The position numbers and the translations under genes are program-made. A stretch of 64,000 nt of DNA from CAIKMD01 sp963729935 (GTDB lineage: Bacteria; Pseudomonadota; Alphaproteobacteria; ATCC43930; CGMCC-115725): assembly GCA_963729935.1 (NCBI GenBank), contig CAVSPW010000009.1, positions 29,267-93,266 of the forward strand, given 5' to 3'. Shown piece after piece: positions 24,249 through 33,548 of the stretch. Positions within the stretch are counted from its first letter, which is position 1. Every line of letters begins with the position of its first letter. The notes under the pieces were generated by a model. The model did no database searches. It saw only the letters and a list, made by a program, of their open reading frames with translations, and was not told the DNA's origin.

Positions 24249-25880
24249 TCAATTGTCCAACATGACGGGAAGGATGAGTTGCGACGGATGGTCGGCGTCG
24301 TGGTGGATCGTGTCGGCGCCCATCTTATCGGGGCGATAGATATGAAAAAAGAGCGCGTCGGTTACCGGCGAATCGCCGTTCGCGATCTCGACCCGGATGC
24401 GATTGCCCTGGCGGAAACGATAGGCGATGGGCTGCAGCGGAATCTCGATCTTATAGATCTGGCCCGGCGTGAGCGGGGTCGATGCCGCGTGGTTGTAATA
24501 GGGCGACAACTCCGTGTCGCGCGCCGCATCGCGCTCTTGATGCGAGGCTCTGAGCCAACCCTTGGTCACGATGAAATAATTCGGCTGTAGACCCTGCGAG
24601 CGCTGATCGGGGCTTTGCGCGAATTGCTCGGACAGCTTCACGAGGAAATCCATGTCGGACCGCGTCGAAGAGGCGTGGAGCACGAGTTTGCCCGATCCCG
24701 CGATCTCCATATCCTGCGTCAATGGCGGGCTCGTGAAGGTCAGAACGCCCCGGGCGGGATCCGGGCCTTGGGGTCCGAGCGCGACGACGCCGAGCGCCCA
24801 ACTCGGATGCGGGTAGGAATAGGTCGTGCTGCGCGCCCCCGATGGCGGCGCCGCGGCGCTCAATCCGCCATCGTTGAGCGAACTCACGCTCCCGCTTGGA
24901 CCTTCACCGAGATAAAAGCGCGCTATTTTTGCGCCCGGCGGCGGCCAGGTCTCGGACGATTTCACCACGCCCGTGTTGCGCACCGTGTACTCGACATTGG
25001 GCCGCGCTTCATGGCTCGTTTCCACGCCTTTCAAATAGCGATCGTAGAAGGGCAGCAGATATTTCTGGTGGAATTCGATCAGCGAGAAATCGCGCTGAGC
25101 GGTGAAGGGCGTCGCCGTGCCCGAGATGAAGAGTTTCTTCGGTCCCTGCGCCTTCTGATAGCCCAGGATGTTGCCGGCGCAATGGAGGTCCATCTTCGCC
25201 CAGACCCCGATCGAGAACAGCGGCACCTTGATCTGATCAAGGCGCTCGACCGCGCAGCGTTCTTTCCACCAGTCGTCGTAGTGTGGGTGCATCTGCACAT
25301 CGTAGAACAGGTCGTGCGGCAAGGGCCTCGGATGCTCGCCATTGGTCGGATAGAGATTGGGAACGCGAACGCTCGAATTGTACCAATAGGAGAGAAAGTT
25401 TCCCTCGATGCCACCGGGATAGCCCATGAAGCGGTAGGGATCGTTCAAACCGTCATAGGCGCCGAGGCAGGCGAGATGCGGCGGGTTCTCGATGCCCATG
25501 AACCATTGCGTCATGCAGTAATAGGATTCGCCGATGCCGCCGACCTTGCCGTTCGACCAAGGCTGCGCCGCGATCCACTCGATCACGTCATAAAGATCGT
25601 TCTGCTCTTTGCGATCGAGAAAGCGATACTCGCCCTCGGAAAAACCTGTGCCGCGGATATCGGCGTGCACATAGGCGTAGCCTTGCTCGATATACCACTC
25701 GATCGGACCGGTCTCCCGCCACAGAAACACCGGTGTCGTCGGCAGGGCGTTGTTGTCGTAGCGATAGGGGCTCGCGGCAAAAAGCGCCGGGAATTGCCCG
25801 CTGCCTTCGGGCCGATAGATACGAACGGCGATTCGCACGCCGTCGCGGACCGTGACCTGGATATCCTTTTCCTCGATCAC
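24249..25880 (-). CDS. CocE/NonD-family hydrolase (X-Pro dipeptidyl-peptidase S15 fold)
   Basis: A 543-residue alpha/beta hydrolase with a C-terminal jelly-roll domain. Features: VTVRDGVRIAVRIYRP at the start, YAYVHADIRGTGFSEGEY, nucleophile GIGESYYCMTQ (Ser in GxSxx), and the C-terminal NRIRVEIANGDSP segment. Members hydrolyse esters or amides such as cocaine and glutaryl-7-ACA. No signal peptide is seen. It lies in a minus-strand group with the MFS carrier (4-nt gap) and the TAXI-like protein, suggesting uptake and hydrolysis of one ester- or amide-type compound. Confidence 0.88.
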   Translation of the reverse strand: MIEEKDIQVTVRDGVRIAVRIYRPEGSGQFPALFAASPYRYDNNALPTTPVFLWRETGPIEWYIEQGYAYVHADIRGTGFSEGEYRFLDRKEQNDLYDVIEWIAAQPWSNGKVGGIGESYYCMTQWFMGIENPPHLACLGAYDGLNDPYRFMGYPGGIEGNFLSYWYNSSVRVPNLYPTNGEHPRPLPHDLFYDVQMHPHYDDWWKERCAVERLDQIKVPLFSIGVWAKMDLHCAGNILGYQKAQGPKKLFISGTATPFTAQRDFSLIEFHQKYLLPFYDRYLKGVETSHEARPNVEYTVRNTGVVKSSETWPPPGAKIARFYLGEGPSGSVSSLNDGGLSAAAPPSGARSTTYSYPHPSWALGVVALGPQGPDPARGVLTFTSPPLTQDMEIAGSGKLVLHASSTRSDMDFLVKLSEQFAQSPDQRSQGLQPNYFIVTKGWLRASHQERDAARDTELSPYYNHAASTPLTPGQIYKIEIPLQPIAYRFRQGNRIRVEIANGDSPVTDALFFHIYRPDKMGADTIHHDADHPSQLILPVMLDN

Positions 25881-25884
25881 GGGC

Positions 25885-27246
25885 TTAATCCGCGGCCGCT
25901 TCTTGGACGGCCGATACGCGGCTCAGGCGTGTTTCGTTGAGCCGTTGGACGAAGTAGCAGATCACCGCGCCCGCCACGAAGGGGATTGCCGCCCACATAT
26001 AGAGCCGCTGGACCGGCATGGCGACGAAAAGCCCGCCCAGCAGCGGGCCGACGATCGAACCGATGCGCCCGATGCCGAGCTGCCATCCCGAGCCGTTGGA
26101 GCGCAGCGAGGTTGGATAGATGAGCGCGCCCGTGACGTTGATGCCGGATTGGATGCCCAGCACGAGGAACCCGCCGAAGAAAGCCGCAATCATCAGCGAG
26201 GTCTGCGACGTGATGCCGAACCAGCCGATCGAAGCGACCACCGGCACTGCGATCACGAAAAGGACGGTGATCGCCCCGAAACGGCGCCTCTCAATCCAGC
26301 GGCATAGAAGCAGCGCGCCGACGGTACCGCCGACCTGAAAGATCGCGCCCGTGAGCGCGCCCACGGCGGGCGGAAGATGCGCCGCCGTGACCAGCAAGGT
26401 TGGCGTCCAGCTGTTGAGAAAGAAGAATCCCATCAAGTTCAGGACGAACAGGAGCCAAACCAGCGGCGTGATCAGCGCCAGTCCGTCGCCGAAGAGATGG
26501 GCGGGGCTGAATCCGGCGTAATTGCGTTCGTCCTCGATCACGAATTTTGCGTTCGCCGGCACCATGAAATCGGGCCGGATGGCGCGAATCAGCTTCTCCA
26601 TGTCGGCGCGGTGCTTTTCATGGAGCGCCATGAATTTGATCGATTCCGGAAGGCCGAAGAAGCCGACGATGGCGATGAGAATCGGCACCACGCCGCCGAC
26701 GAAAAAGAGAAGCTGCCAGCCATGGGTCGGCACCATGGTGGCGGCGAGAAAACCCGGGATAGCGCCGCCGATCGGCACCAGGCCGACCGCGATGATCGCC
26801 AAGGTGGCGCGAAGCCGGCGCGGCGCGGATTCCGCATTGATCGCGATCGCGTTCGGGATCACGCCGCCGATGCCGAGCCCGGCCAGCAAGCGCAGCCAGA
26901 ACATCTCGCTCGTGTTGGTCGAGTAGGCGGCGATGAAGGTGAAGATGCCGAAGAGCAGATTGGCGCTGATCAGCGCCGCCTTGCGGCCATAGCGGTCGCC
27001 GATGAAGCCGAAGATCGCCGAGCCGAAGAGGATGCCGATCAGGCTCGCGCTGAAGATCGGCCCGAGTTGGCTCGGCGGGAAATGCCATTCCTTCATGAGA
27101 GAGGGTGCCGCAAAAGCGATGGCGCCGATGTCGTAGCCGTCGATCAGCACGATGAACAGCGACCAGATCAGCAGCTTGATGTGGAACGCGCTGACGCCGC
27201 GCTCATCAAGCAATCGGGAAACTTGGATGACCTGCCCGTCCGCCAT
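25885..27246 (-). CDS. MFS transporter, aromatic acid:H+ symporter-like
   Basis: A 453-residue inner-membrane carrier with about 12 hydrophobic segments. The DGYDIGAIAFAAPSL motif in TM1 (an aspartate motif typical of AAHS carriers such as PcaK), the loop 2-3 motif GFIGDRYGRKAAL, and AINAESAPRRLRAT are all present. ATG 27246 has a long AAGGGGGGG ribosome site; the frame is open further upstream but looks non-coding. It is first of the minus-strand unit carrier-hydrolase-TAXI protein. Substrate probably an aromatic or other organic acid. Confidence 0.9.
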   Translation of the reverse strand: MADGQVIQVSRLLDERGVSAFHIKLLIWSLFIVLIDGYDIGAIAFAAPSLMKEWHFPPSQLGPIFSASLIGILFGSAIFGFIGDRYGRKAALISANLLFGIFTFIAAYSTNTSEMFWLRLLAGLGIGGVIPNAIAINAESAPRRLRATLAIIAVGLVPIGGAIPGFLAATMVPTHGWQLLFFVGGVVPILIAIVGFFGLPESIKFMALHEKHRADMEKLIRAIRPDFMVPANAKFVIEDERNYAGFSPAHLFGDGLALITPLVWLLFVLNLMGFFFLNSWTPTLLVTAAHLPPAVGALTGAIFQVGGTVGALLLCRWIERRRFGAITVLFVIAVPVVASIGWFGITSQTSLMIAAFFGGFLVLGIQSGINVTGALIYPTSLRSNGSGWQLGIGRIGSIVGPLLGGLFVAMPVQRLYMWAAIPFVAGAVICYFVQRLNETRLSRVSAVQEAAAD

Positions 27247-27455
27247 GGGACCCCCCCTTTGTTCTTGCCTTTGGGTTCGACGAACGACGCGCCCGAACCC
27301 GGTTTGCGGCGGCAATCCTAATGCGTTTCCCACTGGAGGGGAACTATCCGTTCCGGCGGATCGGCTTGTCGCCAATCCGGCTCCCACGCGCGCTGGCGCA
27401 GCGGCGGGTAAGCCGGTAGTCTGGCCGAAATTATTGAAAACGGGAGGAGGGCGTC

Positions 27456-28472
27456 ATGGCTCACATCGTGGATATCCATACGCATTGCTCGGTGCCCAAT
27501 CGCGCCGATCCGCTCGGCGTGGCCGAAGTGTTGCGCGGCACGCCGGTCGGCAAGAACATGGTCACGAGTTTTCGCGGCCTGCCTGCGGTCGGCTATCACG
27601 AGCTCACCGATTTTCCCCTGCAACAGGAAGTCAGCCACCGCGCGGGGATCACGCGCCGCCTGATGAGCAATCCGTTCTCGGCCGAGGTGTTGACCCAGGT
27701 TTCGAAAAAGCCGGCGCTCGATTGCGTCAAATACACGAATGACGAGGTCGCTTCGGTGGTCGCGACGAGCAAGGGGACGACTTGGGGGCTTGGTACGGTC
27801 AACCCCCTCGACCAAACCATGCTTGCCGAGGCGGAGCGCTGCATGGGGCCCATGGGCTGCAAGGGAATGCTCATCACCACGAGCTGGCACGGCCGGTTTC
27901 TCGATGGCGAAGACGCCTATTGGTTCTGGGAATATGCGCAGGACAAGCAGGTGCCGATCTTTCTTCATCCTGTCCGCGTGCCGATCGGCCACGATCAACA
28001 GATGGGCCAGTATAAACTCGACGAGCTGGTGGGCCGGCCTTTCGACACAGCCATGTGCTTGGCGCGTATGATCCTCTCCGGTCTCTTCGATCGCTTTCCT
28101 CGCTTGAAGATCGTAGTCGCGCATATGGGCGGCGGGCTACTGCCGGTGATGGGCCGCTTGAATTTCGGCTACCGGCTCGGCAGCGAGGGCATGCCAGAAC
28201 ACACAAAGATCAAATGCGAGCGCTTGCCGAGCGACTATCTGCGTGCGCATTTACGCGTCGATACAATGGGGATCTGGGGCCCGCATCTCAAGGAGGCGGT
28301 CGAAGTCTTCGGACCCGACCGTGTGATGTTCGGGACCGACTACGGGCCGGTGCCGATCGATCCCAAAGAGCATGTCGACCTCGTGCGCGAGCTCAACCTC
28401 ACCGAAGCGGAGAAGGAAAAGATTTATTGGCGCAATGCCGATGCGTTCTTCGGCTTGGGACTGGCCGATTAG
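27456..28472 (+). CDS. Amidohydrolase 2 family protein (ACMSD-like decarboxylase/hydrolase)
   Basis: A 338-residue TIM-barrel metal enzyme. Metal ligands visible in order: HxH in VDIHTHCS, His in VPIFLHPVR, His in KIVVAHMGGG, and Asp in VMFGTDYGP. This pattern is that of the ACMSD/gamma-resorcylate decarboxylase/2-amidohydrolase group, which acts on aromatic or ring-cleavage acids. It is followed 20 nt later by a flavin reductase-like gene and is divergent from the MFS carrier gene. Start ATG 27456 with AGGAGG upstream. Confidence 0.9.
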   Translation: MAHIVDIHTHCSVPNRADPLGVAEVLRGTPVGKNMVTSFRGLPAVGYHELTDFPLQQEVSHRAGITRRLMSNPFSAEVLTQVSKKPALDCVKYTNDEVASVVATSKGTTWGLGTVNPLDQTMLAEAERCMGPMGCKGMLITTSWHGRFLDGEDAYWFWEYAQDKQVPIFLHPVRVPIGHDQQMGQYKLDELVGRPFDTAMCLARMILSGLFDRFPRLKIVVAHMGGGLLPVMGRLNFGYRLGSEGMPEHTKIKCERLPSDYLRAHLRVDTMGIWGPHLKEAVEVFGPDRVMFGTDYGPVPIDPKEHVDLVRELNLTEAEKEKIYWRNADAFFGLGLAD

Positions 28473-28492
28473 AGCGGGGGCGGGCGCAGACG

Positions 28493-29173
28493 ATGTTCTA
28501 TGAACCGGACAAGAATGACCACGGGCTGAAATACGATCCGTTCAAGTCGATCGTTGTGCCGCGGCCGATCGGATGGATTTCGACGCTGAATTCGGCGGGC
28601 AGAGTCAATCTCGCGCCGTTCAGCCAATTCAACAACCTCGGCTACGACCCGCCCTATGTGATGTTTGCGGCCTCGAATTTCCCGCTTTTGGCACGGCCCA
28701 AGGACAGCGTTGCCAATGTCATCGAGACCGGCGAGTTCGTCGTCAACATGGCGACCTACGCGTTGCGCGAAGCTGTCAATATTACGAGCTCCGCCGTCGA
28801 GCCCGATGTCGATGAAGCGGCCTTGGCCGGCCTCGAGATGGAGCCCTCGGCGATCGTCAAGCCGCCGCGCGTGGCCGCGTCGCCTGTCCATCTCGAATGC
28901 AGATACCACTGCATGTTGAGCCTGCCGGGGCGCAACCTCGAGCAGAGCCACCATGTGGTGGTCGGGCGCGTCGTCGGCGTCCATATCCGGGACGATGTAC
29001 TGACCCCGGACGGCAAGATCGACATCCTGAAGATTCGTCCGCTTGCGCGGCTGGGATATCACGATTACACGAGCGTCGAAGCGCTTTTCACGATGACGCC
29101 GGCCGGGCCGCGCGCCGAGTTGCGCAAGGCCGGCCTCGAAGGACGCCCGCTTCCGCCGCGCGCGGCGGACTAA
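28493..29173 (+). CDS. Flavin reductase-like (FMN-binding split-barrel) protein
   Basis: A 226-residue FMN-binding protein. IVVPRPIGWISTLNSAGRVNLAPFS in two parts is the family hallmark, followed by NVIETGEFVVNMAT and a C-terminal LARLGYHDYTSVE. Members are flavin reductases, oxygenase partners or flavin-dependent isomer-specific enzymes. The frame is open far upstream into the amidohydrolase gene, but ATG 28493 starts the conserved region. It is in a two-gene unit with the amidohydrolase. Confidence 0.87.
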   Translation: MFYEPDKNDHGLKYDPFKSIVVPRPIGWISTLNSAGRVNLAPFSQFNNLGYDPPYVMFAASNFPLLARPKDSVANVIETGEFVVNMATYALREAVNITSSAVEPDVDEAALAGLEMEPSAIVKPPRVAASPVHLECRYHCMLSLPGRNLEQSHHVVVGRVVGVHIRDDVLTPDGKIDILKIRPLARLGYHDYTSVEALFTMTPAGPRAELRKAGLEGRPLPPRAAD

Positions 29174-29222
29174 TCGATCTCCGCGCCGGGCTCGTGCGGC
29201 GCGCGATCGTGCGGGCCGCGCG

Positions 29223-29462
29223 CTAAATTTTGCTGTGCGTTCCGTCGCAGAAGGGCTTATTGGCCGAGGCCTTGCAGCCGCACAGCCAGATTTTTTCGGT
29301 CTTTTCCGCCTTGAAGACGAGCGGCCTCAGACCGACCGCGCGATGCGAGCCGTCGCAAAACGGCTGCTTGGCGCTGCGGCCGCAGGCGCACCACACGTAA
29401 TCCTTGCCGGCTTCGCCTTCGACGCCATAGGGCGCCTTTTGTGCGGGAATGGGATCACTCAT
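29223..29462 (-). CDS. CDGSH iron-sulfur domain protein, tandem type
   Basis: A 79-residue protein with two CDGSH motifs: CACGRSAKQPFCDGSH and CGCKASANKPFCDGTH. Each provides three cysteines and one histidine for a redox-active [2Fe-2S] cluster (mitoNEET/Miner2-type fold). No signal or membrane segment. It is a soluble electron-transfer or cluster-transfer protein. Start ATG 29462 with AGG upstream. It is transcribed towards the flavin reductase gene. Confidence 0.93.
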   Translation of the reverse strand: MSDPIPAQKAPYGVEGEAGKDYVWCACGRSAKQPFCDGSHRAVGLRPLVFKAEKTEKIWLCGCKASANKPFCDGTHSKI

Positions 29463-29868
29463 CTCGAACCTGCCTGCTGCAAAGTTTGCGACTAGCATAA
29501 CCCAATGCCGCGCATCGGGTAGACCCGATATGAAAATAGCGGGCCGCGGGGTTCCGCGATAGGCTTGCCCGCAAAAGCGCGATATGGCCCCCTTGGCGCG
29601 GCCCAAGAAGAGTTCATGGCGAATTCGCGCAAGATCTGGGAAGAGCTCGGTCTGCCCGCGTTGGAGGCATGTCCGCCCTGACATGGCAGCTCGCTCGGCT
29701 TCGCGCTCGAGACTTGGGGTCTCGCTGGGAGGGGGCGCCGCCAAAGAAGAAATATTAGGTAGTCTGCGGGCTTCCCGGCGCCGCCGTGGCAAGTCGGTTG
29801 ATCGCGGCCATATATAAGATAGGATTTGCGTCGCAATTGCTCGACCACGAGCACCAAGGAGCAAGATC
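29463..29868. other. Intergenic stretch, no gene seen
   Basis: About 400 bases between the divergent CDGSH and VOC genes. Open frames on both strands have low-complexity translations. It must hold both promoters, but I cannot single out a convincing one. Confidence 0.5.
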
Positions 29869-30528
29869 ATGGTCGCCGCCAAGAAGATCGACAAGAAGAA
29901 GATCAAATCCTACGCCCGCCCCAAGGGAACGCCGTTCAACATCACGAAGATCGGCCACGTCGTCCTGAACGTTACCGATGTCGAACGTTCGACGCGCTTT
30001 TATACCGAGGTGATGGGCTTCAAAGTTTCCGACGTCTATCCCGAGGACATCGCGCCGGGCGGCATGGTGTTCTTCCGCTGCAACACCGACCATCACGGCA
30101 TCGCCGTGGTCGGCTCGATGCCGGGCGAGTCGCCCGCGATCGAGCTCAATCACATCGCCTTCGAAGTGGCGACGCTCGACGAGGTCATTCTCGCGCGTAA
30201 TCATCTGAAGAAGCTCAATTGGCCGATCGATTTCGAAGGACGGCGCCGCGCCGGCGCACAAATCGCCGTCGAGTTCCGCGATCCCGACGGCCATCGGCTC
30301 GAAATCTACTGGGGCCTCGATCAGATCGGTTCGGACGGCCATGTCCGGCCCGAAGAGGAATGGATCTGGGCGCATAGCCTCGAAGAGGCGATCGACAATC
30401 CCGTGCGCGGCCAGGATACCAGCCTGCACAACCCCGATCTCTACGAGCAGCTCACACCTGAAGAGCGCAAGCGCCGTCGCGACTATTCGATCGCCACGCA
30501 GCGGGTGAAGCTGGGGCACGACAACTAA
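29869..30528 (+). CDS. VOC-family metalloenzyme (extradiol dioxygenase/glyoxalase fold)
   Basis: A 219-residue single-module VOC protein. Likely metal ligands: His in IGHVVLNVTD, His in LNHIAFEV, Glu in GHRLEIYW. The C-terminal 50 residues (TSLHNPDLYEQLTPEERKR) form an extra helical tail. Fits ring-cleavage dioxygenase-like or related enzymes of aromatic catabolism. AAGGAG precedes the ATG. A strong intrinsic terminator follows at 30547. Confidence 0.85.
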   Translation: MVAAKKIDKKKIKSYARPKGTPFNITKIGHVVLNVTDVERSTRFYTEVMGFKVSDVYPEDIAPGGMVFFRCNTDHHGIAVVGSMPGESPAIELNHIAFEVATLDEVILARNHLKKLNWPIDFEGRRRAGAQIAVEFRDPDGHRLEIYWGLDQIGSDGHVRPEEEWIWAHSLEEAIDNPVRGQDTSLHNPDLYEQLTPEERKRRRDYSIATQRVKLGHDN

Positions 30529-30546
30529 GGATCGCGTTGCCCATCG

Positions 30547-30572
30547 GCCGCGCCCAGCGGGCGCGGCTTTGT
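30547..30572 (+). terminator. Intrinsic terminator of the VOC gene
   Basis: A perfect 9-bp stem GCCGCGCCC/GGGCGCGGC with a 3-nt loop AGC, followed by TTTGT, 19 nt after the stop codon. Confidence 0.75.
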
Positions 30573-30590
30573 CTCGAGACAAGTCCCCTC

Positions 30591-32879
30591 TTAAGAGGCG
30601 AGAGAGCTTTTCACCTGCTCGGGCCGGAAGGGCCCCCGGCGCAAGCGAACGCCGGTCGCGTCGAAGATCGCGTTGGCGATCGCCGCCGCCACCGGACGCG
30701 AGGAGGGCTCGCCGGCGCCGGTCGGCGGGATCTCCGGGTGATCGAGCAGCACGATATCGACCTTGTCGGGCGCCTCGGTGATATCGAGAATCGGATAAGT
30801 CGCCCAATCGACGCTCGTCACTTTCTGGCGATCGAAGCGCACTTCCTCCCACAGGCTGCGGCTCGTGGCCTGGACGATGTTGCCCTCGATCGTCGCGTGT
30901 AGCAGCGCGGGATTCACGATGCAGCCACAATCATGCGCGACGGCAAAGCGTTTCGCCCGGACCTTGCCGCTGCGCCGGTCGATTTCGACTTCCACGGCGA
31001 CGGCGACGATCGTGAACAGCCGCTTCGTATAAGCAATGCCGCGACCCGAGACGGTGTCGCCCTTGCTGTCGGCATGCGGTCCCGAAGGGCGCCGGTCCCA
31101 GCCGAATTTATCGGCCGCCGCCTTGACCGCCGCGGCGTCGCGGCCCTTCAGATGCCGCAATCGGAATTCCACCGCGTCGGCATTGGCCGCATGCGCCAAC
31201 TCGTCGATGAAGGATTCGCTGGCGAAATGGATTTGCGGCCCGACCGGATCGCGCATATGGGACGTGCGCAAGGGCGAGCCACGGTCGAGGAAGGGCGGAA
31301 TGGTCTCCCAGGCCATCAGCCGGTTCGGGATGTCGTAGGCTTCGTCGGGCACACCGAACGCATCGGTCGGTTTGAGCGCCAACCCGAATTGCTGGCCGAT
31401 GATGCTGTCCCCGGGGTTCTTCTCGCTGCTATCGATCTCGAGACGCGAGAAGCCCTTGCTCTCGAACTGATAGGCGATGATCTTGCCGTCGGCATCGAGA
31501 CCGGCGCGCGCGCGGTGGATCGAAGCCGGGCCCTTGGGGTCCCAGGCGATGCCTTCCGGGCGCATGCCCTGGACGCGTACCGGACGGCCGACGGTCTTGG
31601 CGAGGAACGCCGCCTCGAGCGCCGCGTCGCCGGCATCGTTGCGCCCGTAAGAGCCGGGACCCGTGCGCCAGATCGCGTGCACTTTCTCGGCCGGCATGTC
31701 GAGCAGCGCCGCCACGCCATCGCGCGCGTAATGCGGTTTTTGGGATCCCGTCCAGACGGTCATCTTGCCGTTCTTGATGTCGGCGAGTGCGCAGGCCGAG
31801 CCCATGCTCGCATGCGACTGGAAGGGCCACTCGTAATCGGCGGTTACGACCTTGGCCGCGCCGGCGATCGCCTGCTCGACGGAGCCGGTTTGCTTTTCGA
31901 CCGTGCGTTTGCGCAAGGGCGCCTTGCGGATGTAGTCGTAGAGAGCTGCCGGTTCGGGGAAAACCGGCGCGGTCTGCGGCCAATTCACCTTGAGCTTTTG
32001 CGCAGCACGCACCGCGTTCCATTCCTTTTCGGCCAGGACGGCGACGAAACCGTCTTTGTGCACCACGCGCGTGCCGGGAATGCTTTTGATCGAGTTTTCA
32101 TCGATCGAATTCGGCACGGCACCGGCCGTCGGCGGGCGCACGACGCGCGCATGCAACATGCCGGGTACTCGGACATCGGTGACATAGGTGGGCTTGGCAT
32201 AGACCTTGGCGAAAACGTCGCGCCGTTTCGGCGAGGTCCCTACGACTTTGTAATCCGCCGGCTTCTTCGGCTGCGCCGTGCCCTCGACGTCGAGAGCATT
32301 GCCCATCTTGCCGTTCCATTTCATCCGCACATTGAAGAAATGGCCGCCGATGAGAGTGCCGTAGCCGATCTTCTTGCCCGGCGCGCCGATGACCGAGACG
32401 ACGCCGTCCGCGACCGTCAGCTTCTCGACCGGCGTCTTGAGGCGCTTGGCGGCGAGGCCCAAGAGAAATTGACGGGCTTCGCACGCCGCGTGACGCATCG
32501 GCTTGCCGCCCCAGGTAATGCCGAAGCTGCCGCTGGCGCCGCCTTGGTCGATGGTTCGCGCGGTGTCGCCCATGATGACCGCGACGCGGCCGGCGGACAG
32601 GTCGAGCTCCTCGGCGACGATCTGTGCAATCCCGACATCGGTTCCTTGGCCGCCATCGATCTTGCCGAAGAAGGCGGTGGCCGAGCCGTCGCGGTGGATC
32701 GCGAGATAGGAATCGAGCTCGGTTGGATCGAGCGGCTTCGGCGCGGTCGCGGCCGTCGCGGCCCGCGCGATCGCCGTCGGCGCGGTGAAGCTTACCACCA
32801 GCGCGCCGGTGCCTTTCAAGACGCTGCGGCGGGTCAGGTCCAGGCGAAGCAATTCGGTCTTCGTTGGGTTCGTCGTCAT
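30591..32879 (-). CDS. Molybdopterin-binding subunit of a xanthine dehydrogenase-family hydroxylase (IorB/NicB type)
   Basis: A 762-residue catalytic subunit of a molybdenum hydroxylase, which inserts oxygen from water into a heterocycle or aldehyde. A Tat-like signal (DLTRRSVLKGTGALVVSFTA) indicates export. Cofactor-region motifs: KIDGGQGTDVGIAQIVAEEL, MGDTARTIDQGGASGSFG, FQSHASMGSACA, and the C-terminal GAGEPSSRPVAAAI with the probable active-site Glu. GAGGGGGGA precedes the ATG. The [2Fe-2S] subunit gene lies 14 nt upstream. No FAD-binding subunit or cytochrome gene is adjacent, as in isoquinoline or nicotinate dehydrogenases. Confidence 0.92.
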   Translation of the reverse strand: MTTNPTKTELLRLDLTRRSVLKGTGALVVSFTAPTAIARAATAATAPKPLDPTELDSYLAIHRDGSATAFFGKIDGGQGTDVGIAQIVAEELDLSAGRVAVIMGDTARTIDQGGASGSFGITWGGKPMRHAACEARQFLLGLAAKRLKTPVEKLTVADGVVSVIGAPGKKIGYGTLIGGHFFNVRMKWNGKMGNALDVEGTAQPKKPADYKVVGTSPKRRDVFAKVYAKPTYVTDVRVPGMLHARVVRPPTAGAVPNSIDENSIKSIPGTRVVHKDGFVAVLAEKEWNAVRAAQKLKVNWPQTAPVFPEPAALYDYIRKAPLRKRTVEKQTGSVEQAIAGAAKVVTADYEWPFQSHASMGSACALADIKNGKMTVWTGSQKPHYARDGVAALLDMPAEKVHAIWRTGPGSYGRNDAGDAALEAAFLAKTVGRPVRVQGMRPEGIAWDPKGPASIHRARAGLDADGKIIAYQFESKGFSRLEIDSSEKNPGDSIIGQQFGLALKPTDAFGVPDEAYDIPNRLMAWETIPPFLDRGSPLRTSHMRDPVGPQIHFASESFIDELAHAANADAVEFRLRHLKGRDAAAVKAAADKFGWDRRPSGPHADSKGDTVSGRGIAYTKRLFTIVAVAVEVEIDRRSGKVRAKRFAVAHDCGCIVNPALLHATIEGNIVQATSRSLWEEVRFDRQKVTSVDWATYPILDITEAPDKVDIVLLDHPEIPPTGAGEPSSRPVAAAIANAIFDATGVRLRRGPFRPEQVKSSLAS

Positions 32880-32893
32880 CGGTTCGTCCCCCC

Positions 32894-33358
32894 TCAGGCC
32901 TGCGCCGCGCGCTTGACCGCACGCATGATCGCCATATGCGTGCCGCAGCGGCATTTCAGTCCCGCGAGGGCCTCGCGGATCTGCTGGTCCGTCGGATGAG
33001 GCGTGGCTTTGAGGAAAGCCGCTGCGGTCATAATCCAACCATTGATGCAATAGCCGCATTGCGGCACCTGCTCTTCGATATAAGCCTTTTGCAGGGGATG
33101 CGGATGGGCCGGCGTGCCGAGACCCGCAAGTGTCGTGATCTTGGCGCCTTTCACCGTCGAAAGCGGCGTGACGCAAGAGCGGATCGCCTCCCCGTTGACA
33201 TGCACCGTGCAGGCGCCGCATTGGGCGAGGCCACAGCCGAAATGGGGGTTGTCGAAGCCGAGCTCGTCGCGCAACGCATAGAGCAGCGGCATGTTAGGGT
33301 CGTCGACGGAAAGGGTATGCGCCTTGCCATCCACGACGAGATGAAATTGTGTCGCCAT
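32894..33358 (-). CDS. [2Fe-2S] subunit of the molybdenum hydroxylase (IorA type)
   Basis: A 154-residue electron-transfer subunit with two [2Fe-2S] clusters. The plant-type N-terminal cluster is in HFGCGLAQCGACTVH plus the later RSC; the C-terminal helical cluster is in QCGYCINGWIM and LKCRCGTH. It has no signal peptide and would be exported folded with the Tat-bearing large subunit. Ribosome site GGGAGGG. It is first gene of a two-gene unit. Confidence 0.94.
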   Translation of the reverse strand: MATQFHLVVDGKAHTLSVDDPNMPLLYALRDELGFDNPHFGCGLAQCGACTVHVNGEAIRSCVTPLSTVKGAKITTLAGLGTPAHPHPLQKAYIEEQVPQCGYCINGWIMTAAAFLKATPHPTDQQIREALAGLKCRCGTHMAIMRAVKRAAQA

Positions 33359-33548
33359 TGCCCAGTCCCTCCCGAAAATATCGAAGATCGATTAGGTGCC
33401 AGGCTATTTACGAATTCCGGCGAGGGCAAGAAGACTTCCAACTCGTCAATGCGGCAACGCGAGCAGCGCATTGCGGGAAGGCTAGAGTGCCGGTCCGACT
33501 CGGCCTATGATTTGGTCATCGGTGGAGCGTCGTAGCTTCGGAGGCGCG

